Below are positions 6,993-15,396 of a DNA stretch of 64,000 bases, in pieces. The stretch spans positions 62,001 through 126,000 of the forward strand of contig JACKAX010000005.1 of NCBI GenBank assembly GCA_020634875.1. Direction: 5' to 3'. A program made the position numbers and the translations under genes. This stretch comes from Anaerolineales bacterium. Its GTDB lineage: Bacteria > Chloroflexota > Anaerolineae > Anaerolineales > JABWBV01. The notes under the pieces were generated by a model. The model had not been told where the DNA came from. It worked only from the letters and a program-made list of their open reading frames with translations, and made no database searches. The first letter of the stretch is position 1, and each line of letters starts with the position of its first letter.

Positions 6993-9473
6993 ATGAACAA
7001 CCTCCCCCACCTCCTCTCCATCTCTCTCTCCAACCTGCGCCACGGGGGGCAACGGATGATCGTGGCCGTGCTGTGTATCGCGTTTGGGGCGATGTCGCTC
7101 GCGGCAATGTCCACCCTGGCCGATTCTGTCCAACGCATGGTGCTGATCGAATCCCGCACCGTCTTGGGGGGCGATCTGGAAATTTCCTGGTTCGGCGATG
7201 AACCGCTTTCCGACGCCCAAATCGCCCAATTGACAACCCTGCAAGCGGAGGGCCAAATCGAACGGTTCACCCCGCTGGCGGACAATTACACGCTCGCCAT
7301 CCGTACCCCCGCGTCGAGCGAAGTCCATTTCTTGCGCGGGCAGGGGATTGACCCCGAAAGTTATCCCCTCCTCGGCACGATGGCCCTCCGCGCCCCGGAC
7401 AACGTCGGCCTACCCACCCTCCTGCAAAACGAAGGTGATTTGCTCATCACCCGCGACCTGGCAGACAACCTCTACCTGAACGTGGGCGACCCCCTCCTCC
7501 TCTCCGACCTGACGTTTGGCACCCCCATCAAAGCCACCATCCGCGGCATTTTGCGCGACACCCCCGATCATCTCGGCGACCGTGTGTTTTACACCCTCCC
7601 CACCGAATCCGCCCTGACTGGGAAAGCGATGCCGATTACCAGCTTTTTCGTTACCTCCCCAAACCCCGACGCGCTCGAAACACAATTGACCAATCTAGGT
7701 TGGACCACCTTCTCGGCGAAACAGCTCGGGATGGATAACGAAGAATCGCAGGCTTTGATGAACTTACTCCTCAAAGGCGCGGGAATTTTGGGCCTGATGG
7801 TCGGGGGCATTGGCGTAGCGAACACGATGCAGGTACTCCTCGCCCGGCGGACGCGGGAAATCGCGGTGTTCAAAACGCTGGGGTACAGTCAGGGTAATCT
7901 GTTGACGGTGTTTGTGCTGGAGGCGGGGATGTTGGGGCTGCTCGGGAGTCTGCTGGGGGCGGTTGCGGCGGTGGGGGTCAGCGCGTGGTTGGTATCCCTG
8001 TTCGGGCGAATTACCACCTTCCTCGTCACATGGGCGCTGAACCCGATCACGTTGGGGGGCAGTATCCTGGTCGGGGTGGTGACGACGCTCATCTTCGCGA
8101 TGTACGCGATCATCCGCACAACGGACATTCGCCCCGCGGCCTTGCTCCGTAACGAGACGATTTCGCCCACGGCGATTCCCTGGTGGAAAACGGCGGGGTT
8201 GTTGCTTGCGTTGGCGCTCCCGTTTACGCTGACGACAACGGTTGTGCTCGGATCGCTTTGGCAAGGGGTAGCGGTTTTGCTGTTTGCATTGGCAGGGCTG
8301 ATCGTGCTTGGTGGCCTGTTGGGTGGGTTAATGTGGTTGATTACGCGGTTTTTGCCGGTTTCGCGGTTTTATCTTTTGCACATGGCGCGAAATAACTTGC
8401 GGCGGCGAGGATGGTCGCTGGTGTTTGCGATGATTGCCTTGTTCGCCGGGATCGTGACGCTGGCTTTGGCGGCTGTGGTCACGCGAGGGGCGGGGGAAGA
8501 GATGGACAAACGTAGTTTCAACCTGGAGGGGTTCAACCTGCTCGTGTTGGGGGCGGCGGATCAGGACATGGCGATCCGCGCGGCGGTGGAAAATCAGCCG
8601 GTGGCGCAGTGGGCGATGGGGTACGAAACCAGTGTAAAAGCGGTTCGCACGAACGGGTTAGATTTCGAAAAATTCATCAGCCCTGTACTGGTGGGCCGGG
8701 ATAGTCTCGTGGATTACAAAATCGTGAGCGGCGCGGCATGGGGCACGGCGGAAGGCGTGTACCTGTTCAACTTTGAGGAAATCCCGGACGGGAGCGAGGT
8801 GACCGTGGAACTTGTGGACGGAACCACTCGTACGCTACCCATCATCGGCACCTACGAACATGACACAAGCGCCCCGACGTTTCGCTATCACAGCGGCTTG
8901 TTGATGAGCACCGAACTGCTCCGCTCGCTTACCGCGCCCGAAACGGTGATGGCGTTCGTGCAAACAGAACCCAGGCAGGTGAGCGCTGTCAGCGCGGCAT
9001 TGGGCGAAGCGCTTCCCCAGGCGACGACACTGAATTACGATGCATACCTGACCCGGTTCATCCAGCAGTATCGCAACCTGTTTTCGTTTGCGCTGGCGAT
9101 GGCGGGACTGGCCCTGCTCGCGGGCATTTTACTGGTCGCAAACGCGGTCGGTCTGGCGATGATCAACCGCCGGTATGAGATCGGCGTGCTGAAAGCAGTC
9201 GGATACACGCGCGGGCATATTCTCACCACCGTCGTGATGGAATATTCCCTGATTGCCGTCATCGCCACCGTGACCGGACTGAGTGCAGTGAAGATTTTTC
9301 TGTTGGTGTTGGGATATATCAACGATTTAGCGGGAGAGATTTTGACGATTGGGTGGGATTTGGCCTGGGGTATCGGTCTCGCGTGCGTGGGTCTCACGCT
9401 CGTCACCGCCCTGATCGCCGCGTGGAACCCGACGCGGGTCGCGCCGGTCGTGGTGTTAAATGATCGAGGATGA
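6993..9473 (+). CDS. ABC transporter permease with two FtsX-like domains
   Basis: The 826-residue protein has the ABC3 (FtsX/MacB_PCD) architecture in duplicate. There is a first helix at about 20-42, an extracytoplasmic MacB-like domain to about 260, three helices (about 262-390), an extra hydrophobic pair (about 395-450), another helix at about 475-500, a second extracytoplasmic domain to about 690, and three final helices. The TREIAVFKTLGYSQG and RRYEIGVLKAVGYTRG loops are the coupling-helix motifs that contact the ATPase. This eight- to ten-helix layout is that of permeases such as YbbP and LolC/E-like exporters with LolD partners. It forms a complex with the upstream ATPase. Confidence 0.9.
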   Translation: MNNLPHLLSISLSNLRHGGQRMIVAVLCIAFGAMSLAAMSTLADSVQRMVLIESRTVLGGDLEISWFGDEPLSDAQIAQLTTLQAEGQIERFTPLADNYTLAIRTPASSEVHFLRGQGIDPESYPLLGTMALRAPDNVGLPTLLQNEGDLLITRDLADNLYLNVGDPLLLSDLTFGTPIKATIRGILRDTPDHLGDRVFYTLPTESALTGKAMPITSFFVTSPNPDALETQLTNLGWTTFSAKQLGMDNEESQALMNLLLKGAGILGLMVGGIGVANTMQVLLARRTREIAVFKTLGYSQGNLLTVFVLEAGMLGLLGSLLGAVAAVGVSAWLVSLFGRITTFLVTWALNPITLGGSILVGVVTTLIFAMYAIIRTTDIRPAALLRNETISPTAIPWWKTAGLLLALALPFTLTTTVVLGSLWQGVAVLLFALAGLIVLGGLLGGLMWLITRFLPVSRFYLLHMARNNLRRRGWSLVFAMIALFAGIVTLALAAVVTRGAGEEMDKRSFNLEGFNLLVLGAADQDMAIRAAVENQPVAQWAMGYETSVKAVRTNGLDFEKFISPVLVGRDSLVDYKIVSGAAWGTAEGVYLFNFEEIPDGSEVTVELVDGTTRTLPIIGTYEHDTSAPTFRYHSGLLMSTELLRSLTAPETVMAFVQTEPRQVSAVSAALGEALPQATTLNYDAYLTRFIQQYRNLFSFALAMAGLALLAGILLVANAVGLAMINRRYEIGVLKAVGYTRGHILTTVVMEYSLIAVIATVTGLSAVKIFLLVLGYINDLAGEILTIGWDLAWGIGLACVGLTLVTALIAAWNPTRVAPVVVLNDRG

Positions 9474-9498
9474 TCAGTGTTGGAGCGATGAAGTGATG

Positions 9499-9526
9499 AA
9501 GTGATAAGTGAATGCACTTATCACTT
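9499..9526. repeat. GATAAGTGA-type palindrome after the permease gene
   Basis: aagtgataagtg (9499-9510) and its reverse complement (9515-9526) surround the loop aatg, with an extra half-copy ttatcac following. It resembles the larger inverted repeat at 6903-6953. It lies between the permease stop and the sensor kinase start and has no T-run, so it is a repeat element rather than a clear terminator. Confidence 0.65.
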
Positions 9527-9553
9527 ATCACGCCTCCTGGTATATTTCCCCCC

Positions 9554-11032
9554 ATGCCCCTCATCCGCTCCCTCCTCGCCTGGTTCCGCAGTTTGCGCGG
9601 CAAGCTGACGCTGACGTATATGTTCGTCACCGTGGCCGCGCTGCTGGCGTTGGAACTGATCGGAATGGTGGGGCTGACGGTTCTCCTTCAATGGACAACG
9701 GTGGACAATAACGATTACATTTCCGACGTGCGGGTAACGCTTTCTCCACAAGTGCGGAGCTTTATCCTGGCAACGCCCCCTGACCTGGACGGCCTGCAAA
9801 CCTGGTTGGAAGGCATTTACGATTACGGCTTTGCCAGTCAAGCGCCCATCGGTTTTGGGGATAGCCCGATTGCCCCCATCGTGCGGGAACAGCCTGTCAT
9901 CGTCATTTCGCCGGAACGTGTGATCCTGGCCCAGACCCCTCAGCAGGACTTAACCAACCGGACGTACACCACGCCGAGTATATTCGGTGCGGAAGACGTG
10001 GTAAATAACGCCCTCAAGGGAAACACAAACCCCTTGTCCATGTACACTCTCCAACCCAATGGCGATTATTTTCTTGCGGTTCCGATCACGACCGAAGATC
10101 AGGAAGCCGTTCTCGCGGTGGTTGTGTTGACCATTGCCCCACCCCCTTCGATCCTTTCAACGATTTGGCCGTACTTTCTGGGCGTGCTGCTCCTGACCGG
10201 GATTGTGATGCTGATCGGTGTCACTCCGTTTGGGGCGTTGTTTGGGTTCATCATGTCCCGCCCGCTCACCCGCCGCCTGAAAAATCTCGCCGCCGCTGCT
10301 GATGCATGGAGCGAGGGCCGGTTCGATGTGCGCCCCAAAGACCGCTCCGGGGACGAAATCGGCGTGCTAGGCGTCCGGCTCCAGCACATGGCCGAACAAC
10401 TCCAAAGCCTGCTCCAAACCCGGCAGGAACTCGCCGTTCTCGAAGAGCGCAACCGCCTCGCCCGCGACCTGCACGATACCGTCAAACAACAAAACTTCGC
10501 CACGCTGATGCAAATTCGCGCCGCCAAAAACCTCGTCGAAACCGATCCCGCCACCGCCCGCCAGCATCTCGAAGAGGCAGAAATCCTGGTGAAAGCGTCC
10601 CAACAGGAATTGGGCCTGCTCATCACCGAACTGCGCCCCGCCGCGCTGGATGGACAAGGTCTGCCCGCGGCGTTGAAAGCCTATCTCGATTCCTGGTCCC
10701 ATCACACCCACCTCCCCGGAACCCTGACCACGAGGGGTGAACGTCCCCTACCGTTGAACCTGGAACAAGCCCTGTACCGCGTCGCCCAGGAAAGCCTCGC
10801 CAACGTTGCCCGTCACAGCGGCGCGCGTACCGTTGCCCTTCATTTGTCTTATGAAGACACCCGCATCTGCCTGGAAATCACCGATGATGGTGCGGGGTTC
10901 GATCCTGCAAATGCTTCATCCGGTTTCGGGTTGGAGAGCATGAAACAGCGGATGGCTGAGGTGGGAGGGAGGTTGGAAGTGGTGAGTGGGAAGGGCGAGG
11001 GGACACGGGTGAAGGCGGAGGTATTTTTATGA
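9554..11032 (+). CDS. NarL-type sensor histidine kinase (HisKA_3)
   Basis: The 492-residue kinase has a transmembrane helix (about 18-45), an extracytoplasmic sensor of about 150 residues, a second helix (about 205-235), a HAMP linker (about 236-290) and a catalytic part. The phosphoacceptor motif RNRLARDLHDTVKQQ places the histidine at 307. The HATPase domain shows a VAQESLANVARHSGA N-box, DDGAGFDP and GFGLESMKQRM. These are features of the NarX/DegS/LiaS group. The frame is open from 9512, but the extra 14 residues add nothing recognisable. Ribosome site is poor in either case. Its stop overlaps the response regulator start (ATGA), giving translational coupling. It may control the adjacent ABC exporter. 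Confidence 0.92.
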   Translation: MPLIRSLLAWFRSLRGKLTLTYMFVTVAALLALELIGMVGLTVLLQWTTVDNNDYISDVRVTLSPQVRSFILATPPDLDGLQTWLEGIYDYGFASQAPIGFGDSPIAPIVREQPVIVISPERVILAQTPQQDLTNRTYTTPSIFGAEDVVNNALKGNTNPLSMYTLQPNGDYFLAVPITTEDQEAVLAVVVLTIAPPPSILSTIWPYFLGVLLLTGIVMLIGVTPFGALFGFIMSRPLTRRLKNLAAAADAWSEGRFDVRPKDRSGDEIGVLGVRLQHMAEQLQSLLQTRQELAVLEERNRLARDLHDTVKQQNFATLMQIRAAKNLVETDPATARQHLEEAEILVKASQQELGLLITELRPAALDGQGLPAALKAYLDSWSHHTHLPGTLTTRGERPLPLNLEQALYRVAQESLANVARHSGARTVALHLSYEDTRICLEITDDGAGFDPANASSGFGLESMKQRMAEVGGRLEVVSGKGEGTRVKAEVFL

Positions 11033-11679
11033 ATGACCCCATTACCATCCTCCTCGTGGACGATCACCGCGTCGTCCGTCTTGGCCTGAAAGCCTACTTT
11101 GCCACCCTGCCCGATTTGCACGTCATTGGGGAGGCAGGAAGCGGGCAGGAGGCCGTTAAACTCGTTGAACAACACGCCCCGGACGTGGTGCTGATGGATT
11201 TGATCATGCCGGGAATGGACGGGGTGGAAACAACCCGACAGGTGAAAAAGGTCAGTCCGCGCACACAGGTGATCGTGCTGACCAGCTATCACGAGGACGA
11301 ACACATTTTCCCGGCGATCCGCGCGGGGGCGTTGTCGTATTTGTTGAAGGATGTGGACCCTGATGACCTCGCGGAGGCGGTGCGGCGCGCCCACGCGGGG
11401 GAGGCGGTGATTCATCCGCGCGTGGCAGCGCGTTTGGTCAAGGAGATTTCGGGAAGTAGGCTGGAGGCGGTGAATCCGTTCAATGAGTTGACGGATCGAG
11501 AGTTGGAAGTTCTCCGGCACATCGCGGATGGGAAAAATAATCAGGAGATCGCCGAGGTGCTGGTGATCAGTGAAAAGACGGTGAAGAGTCACATCACCAA
11601 TATTTTGAGCAAATTGCATCTGGCAGACCGGACACAGGCGGCGGTGTATGCCTGGCGGGAGGGGATTGTGAGGAAATAA
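11029..11679 (+). CDS. NarL/LuxR-family response regulator
   Basis: The 216 residues are a receiver domain plus a LuxR helix-turn-helix. Acidic pocket residues are Asp11-Asp12, the phosphorylation site is Asp57 in VVLMDLIMPGMDG, the conserved Thr/Ser is in VIVLTSYHEDE, and Lys is in SYLLKDVDPDDL. The C-terminal domain contains ELTDRELEVLRHIADGKNN and the recognition helix SEKTVKSHITNILSKL. It is the cognate partner of the kinase that ends 4 bases into it. Exporters of the LolD/FtsX type are often under the control of such pairs, so the 6.2-9.5 kb genes are the likeliest targets. Confidence 0.93.
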   Translation: MNDPITILLVDDHRVVRLGLKAYFATLPDLHVIGEAGSGQEAVKLVEQHAPDVVLMDLIMPGMDGVETTRQVKKVSPRTQVIVLTSYHEDEHIFPAIRAGALSYLLKDVDPDDLAEAVRRAHAGEAVIHPRVAARLVKEISGSRLEAVNPFNELTDRELEVLRHIADGKNNQEIAEVLVISEKTVKSHITNILSKLHLADRTQAAVYAWREGIVRK

Positions 11680-11811
11680 TCCGCCTGTTGTCGGAGGGAT
11701 TTTCAGACTGGGGGTGGATGTGGGGTTATGGGGAAAAGCGTAAACTTTGGGTAATTCATTCCCTGTTGGACGTTTATCTAAATGTTCAAACTTTTTCACT
11801 ATAGGAACCCC

Positions 11812-12075
11812 ATGAAACGCCTTTTTTTTCTCATCATTGTCATTGCTCTCATCGCTGCTTTTGCTGCCTTTCCGGCGCGTGCAGATTCACAAATTACGAC
11901 TTCACAACCAACTAGCCAAATGCGCACGCAGGATATTCGTAATGCGGAAAAGACGGATATGTCTTTGGGCGACTGCCCGGTTTGGGCGCAGGTGCTGGTC
12001 GTGGGTGTGATAGGGTTATTTGGCTTATTAGCCGTGGTGCCCTGGCTGGTCTCACAAGAAGATCAACAAAAGTAA
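11812..12075 (+). CDS. Small secreted or membrane protein of unknown function
   Basis: I do not recognise this 87-residue protein. It has a signal peptide (MKRLFFLIIVIALIAAFAAF then PARADS, with a cleavage-like ARA site), a polar 35-residue middle rich in Ser, Thr and Gln, and a C-terminal membrane helix (about 60-80, beginning CPVWAQVLVVGVIG). The upstream ATG at 11782 would hide the signal peptide behind 10 residues, so 11812 is preferred. AGGA lies 8 bases before it. A terminator follows at once. Its position after a two-component system suggests a possible accessory or target gene. One extracytoplasmic cysteine precedes the helix. Confidence 0.65.
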   Translation: MKRLFFLIIVIALIAAFAAFPARADSQITTSQPTSQMRTQDIRNAEKTDMSLGDCPVWAQVLVVGVIGLFGLLAVVPWLVSQEDQQK

Positions 12076-12094
12076 GCATATCTGATGGAAATAA

Positions 12095-12135
12095 AAACTA
12101 TTGAAGCAAGGGCTGTTGGCTTCAACAGTTTTTTT
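12095..12135 (+). terminator. Rho-independent terminator after the small membrane protein gene
   Basis: aaactattgaagc (12095-12107) pairs with gcttcaacagttt (12119-12131), with one G-T mismatch type pair, then a T-run. It is 19 bases after the stop. Confidence 0.8.
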
Positions 12136-12180
12136 GTTTCTGTGATCGGAATAATATGCCACACAGTGAACTCACTTCAA

Positions 12181-12747
12181 TCATTGGTTTTCCAATACGA
12201 TGTCGATTTCGTACATGGGCATTTGATCCTCCCCACCATTTTCCAACGCAGGTGCGTTGATGCGAGCTACTACTTCTTCATAAGCAGATTGAAAGATCAA
12301 TTCATTGATCGAAAAATCTTTAACTTGATACCCATCTGCTGTGATTTTCCCAAAATATTCCGGCCCCCCTGTGCATTTTTCGTAAAACCATAAATATTCG
12401 TAACAACCGCCCCCGAACTCCATGCCTTGATATTTGTGCAAGGCAACGATGATTCCCTGTTCGTTGCTGACCAGTTCATTTTCGGAATCATAGTTATCAA
12501 ATGGATAAGAGTAAGCAGGGGTAGTTCCACTTCCAAAAATGTGTAACACGGCCCCGGGAATAGGTTTGCCTTCTACATTTTCAATGATCAGATGAAACTC
12601 CCCTTCAGGAAAGGCTCCGTCCCACACACCGGTGCGGGTAGGGTTACGCAAGCCCCAAACAACTATCACCAAGATTAACCCCAGAAATGTGGTTGTCCAA
12701 CATCCCAACTTAAGCAAGCGTGGCACGGCTCGTTTTTTGTGATCCAT
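12181..12747 (-). CDS. Membrane-anchored hypothetical protein with a carboxypeptidase-regulatory-like region
   Basis: The 188 residues start with a basic stretch and one helix (about 16-32), then an extracytoplasmic domain. The segment FHLIIENVEGKPIPGAVLHI looks like the beginning of a carboxypeptidase-regulatory or transthyretin-like beta-sandwich, a common module in envelope proteins. The rest contains aromatic and Cys residues (GGGCYEYLWFYEKC) that could form a disulfide. No enzyme motif is visible. It is the last gene of a minus-strand block of exported proteins, 24 bases after the beta-helix gene stop, and probably shares its transcript. Confidence 0.6.
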   Translation of the reverse strand: MDHKKRAVPRLLKLGCWTTTFLGLILVIVVWGLRNPTRTGVWDGAFPEGEFHLIIENVEGKPIPGAVLHIFGSGTTPAYSYPFDNYDSENELVSNEQGIIVALHKYQGMEFGGGCYEYLWFYEKCTGGPEYFGKITADGYQVKDFSINELIFQSAYEEVVARINAPALENGGEDQMPMYEIDIVLENQ

Positions 12748-12771
12748 TTTTTCTCCAATTGTTACTAGGGG

Positions 12772-14409
12772 TTACCGGATCGCCAATGGCAGGTAAAGGA
12801 AAAGTAAGACCAAAGGCTCAATCCATTCATACGCGCCTGCATCCGGGGTTCCCGCACGCGGGTTCCCATCGAAGTCTGTGGGACTGCTTAGCGAAGGGTG
12901 GCCTGCGCCAACCAACGCCGCCGTTTCCGCGAGAGGATAGAGGTTGACATCGCTCACAAATCCGGGATCAGCCACCTGGGAATGCGCCCCCCAGCCCAAC
13001 GCCTGCCACGCGGCCAAACTGCCCACACCATCCGCCCATTCACCGGTGCCAAACTGGCAGAGGTTGTAATCAATAGCCGTATAACTGTCCGCAGAGAGGG
13101 CGGCATCCAGACAATTCCAGTTTGCATCGTTACCGATCAGGCGGATGGCGTTACTGACGAGGATGTGCCCACTCCCTTCGTTCAGGCGAATGCCCGTCCC
13201 ACCGGAAAGGGCAAGGCTGTTATTCCGCACGATCATATTACTGGAAACCGCATCCCCCGCGCCCGGCGCGAGATCAGGGATGGCAATGGCGGTCACGCCG
13301 AAGGGTTGTTGGTGGACGATGACATTGTTTTCGATGGTGCAATCGAGGCAGGCGGAGGCTCCGATGGCAACGTTGCCTACGTTTTCCACGCGGTTGCCGC
13401 GCATGATCACATTTGAAAATACCTCCGCGGTGCTGTATGCCGCGGTGATGGAAATGCCCCAACACGCCTGGTTGGCCTTGCCCACATCTTCATGCACCCA
13501 ATTCCCCTCAATCAGCACATCCGCTAGGACCCCATGCCCCACCAGGGACGTGCCCCCACAATTGCCGCTCCCATCCAGTGATGAACGGTAGAGTTCGTTG
13601 TTACGGATTGTCATCCCGTTGCTACCACTGACATAGATGTTGTGATCGAAAACAGAACCATCCCCGTTATTTTCAAAATAACTCTCCTCGATGAGGATGT
13701 CATCCCCGCCCCCAAGAATCCCCTGACTATAGCTGTTGACAATCGTCGCGCGGCGAATGGTAATCCGGTCATTCCGGCCATTACACTGCACCTCTCCCGC
13801 AGCGCACGGGTTTGACCCTGCCAAATGCACGCCAATATCAAACCCGTCCATACGGATATTGTCAATCAGCACATCATTGACATCGTTGTAAAAAAAGAAC
13901 GCCCATCCACCTGTTGAACACGCGGTACAACGCATATCCAGGTTTTGAAAGGTGTAGCCTTCCTCGTAATTGGCATTCCCGCCCTCAGCCAGGTCAAACG
14001 CGTGATTGCTGGTAGTTTGCCAAAGGATGGGGCGCGGTACATCGCCGGAGGCCCACGGTGGCGTGTAATCAGCGACCACACAGGGTAGCCCAGCCATACA
14101 GCCAGATGAAACCCACTGATTGCCCGCCCCACCCAGGTCGAACGCGCCGCCTTGGCAGAAGCGGATTTCACCACCGGCAGAAAAGGTGTTGAACTGCATG
14201 CGGGCTTTTTCATAACTCCGCCAGGGTGCGTTGGGCGTGGTGCCACTGTTCGTGTCGTTTCCCGGCTGGCAAGCGGCGTCCGCCTCGGGACCGCAGTCAC
14301 AGACGTAAAAGGTGGTACTTGTCGGAGCCGCGTGGACTCCTCGAGCCAGGAGGATGATCAGGGCAAGCATCCCGATAAAAGTTAGGGAAAAAATGAATTT
14401 ACGAAGCAT
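12772..14409 (-). CDS. Secreted right-handed parallel beta-helix repeat protein
   Basis: The 545-residue protein has a signal peptide (MLRKFIFSLTFIGMLALIIL, cleavage near HAAPT) and a long run of beta-helix coils. Strands such as VLIDNIRMDGFDIGVHL, ITIRRATIVNSYSQGIL, ILIEESYFENNGDG and VLIEGNWVHED repeat every 22-28 residues. This PbH1-type fold is common in polysaccharide lyases, but no lyase active-site pattern can be assigned by eye. The C-terminus has a Gly-rich calcium-type SPTDFDGNPRAG loop, then PDAGAYEW as in other Chloroflexota choice-of-anchor proteins, and ends LYLPLAIR. A longer frame from 14484 overlaps the upstream stop, but it would bury the signal peptide, so 14409 is chosen. 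Confidence 0.8.
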   Translation of the reverse strand: MLRKFIFSLTFIGMLALIILLARGVHAAPTSTTFYVCDCGPEADAACQPGNDTNSGTTPNAPWRSYEKARMQFNTFSAGGEIRFCQGGAFDLGGAGNQWVSSGCMAGLPCVVADYTPPWASGDVPRPILWQTTSNHAFDLAEGGNANYEEGYTFQNLDMRCTACSTGGWAFFFYNDVNDVLIDNIRMDGFDIGVHLAGSNPCAAGEVQCNGRNDRITIRRATIVNSYSQGILGGGDDILIEESYFENNGDGSVFDHNIYVSGSNGMTIRNNELYRSSLDGSGNCGGTSLVGHGVLADVLIEGNWVHEDVGKANQACWGISITAAYSTAEVFSNVIMRGNRVENVGNVAIGASACLDCTIENNVIVHQQPFGVTAIAIPDLAPGAGDAVSSNMIVRNNSLALSGGTGIRLNEGSGHILVSNAIRLIGNDANWNCLDAALSADSYTAIDYNLCQFGTGEWADGVGSLAAWQALGWGAHSQVADPGFVSDVNLYPLAETAALVGAGHPSLSSPTDFDGNPRAGTPDAGAYEWIEPLVLLFLYLPLAIR

Positions 14410-14480
14410 GAGGTTTCCGTTTTGGATGTTTCGAAGCGTTTTTTGAAGCGTTAGGGATTTTTGAACCAAGCATGGACTCA

Positions 14481-15311
14481 TCACGATTCTCCATTTACCG
14501 AGAGGGACAGGTAGGTATTGGCTTCAGCGTTGAAGAGAACCTGGAAGTAGCAGTTGCCGCCATCATCAACGACCACGGGGGTTTCTAGCCAGTCATGGGT
14601 TTCCCCACCACAAAAAAAGTTCGCATAAATCAGTTCTTCGTTGGCGCGCACCAGGCCAAAGTATTGGCGGGTGTAGTCCGGGAGGCGTTCCAAGATGGCG
14701 GCAGTGTCCTGATAGGTACTGTTACTTTCCTTTAGGAATGTGGTCAACCCATTTTCGAGATTAGCGACATCTTCCTCGGTAGGCATCCAGTAAGTGTCAG
14801 CCGCGATACCGAACCAGGAGACAAATTCTTTGGTGGTTATATCGGTAAAGATCGCGCCAGTGTAAGCCTGGGTTTTGACCAAGACCGGGGCCGGGAGGGA
14901 TTGGAAGCCGAATGAATATTCCGCGTCCGGGCCTTTATAAGCCAGAGACTCTGGAGTAGTGAGTTTATAACCATCTGGCCGGGAAGGATAAAGGCGTTGA
15001 TTTTCGGGACAATCGCCGCCTGGAGTGGTAGCGAAGATAGATGCTATCCCATTTTTATCGCTAGTCGCACGGCTGTACACGCTGGGTTCTAGCACGAATT
15101 CAATACCATGCAATGGCGGCTCCCGCACACCACGGACACCGTCGCCGTTTTCATCCAACCACGCCGTGACCGTCGCCGACTGAAAACAATCCGCCAACAC
15201 ATCAGATGTGGGGGTGGGCACTACCTGTCCTGGAACCAGATGGGCATTACATGCCACCAGCAAGAAAACTGACATCAGCACAATGGGACCGAATATTGAT
15301 TCTTTCGTCAT
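14481..15311 (-). CDS. Lipoprotein with SdrD-B-like domain
   Basis: The 276 residues begin with a type II signal peptide: hydrophobic core then LLVAC, with the lipidated cysteine at 21. A Pro/Thr linker follows, then VTAWLDENGDGVRGVREPP, the calcium-binding opening of an SdrD B-type or prealbumin-like repeat found in surface adhesins. The C-terminal half (about 140-276) is not recognised. It sits between the FG-GAP protein and the beta-helix protein on the same strand. The three are probably cotranscribed and presented at the cell surface. No transmembrane segment follows the lipobox. Confidence 0.7.
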   Translation of the reverse strand: MTKESIFGPIVLMSVFLLVACNAHLVPGQVVPTPTSDVLADCFQSATVTAWLDENGDGVRGVREPPLHGIEFVLEPSVYSRATSDKNGIASIFATTPGGDCPENQRLYPSRPDGYKLTTPESLAYKGPDAEYSFGFQSLPAPVLVKTQAYTGAIFTDITTKEFVSWFGIAADTYWMPTEEDVANLENGLTTFLKESNSTYQDTAAILERLPDYTRQYFGLVRANEELIYANFFCGGETHDWLETPVVVDDGGNCYFQVLFNAEANTYLSLSVNGES

Positions 15312-15396
15312 GGTGTCTCGACTCCGTACTCAAACTGGGGATTTCGTGATTTTTTTTGAACAAAACGGAATCCCCAACAGATTTCATCACTAGCCT

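Noticed and set aside
12772..14484. Longer start at 14484 for the beta-helix protein
   Set aside because: It overlaps the upstream stop as ATGA, which suggests coupling, but it puts 25 residues before a clear signal peptide, so the 14409 start is kept.
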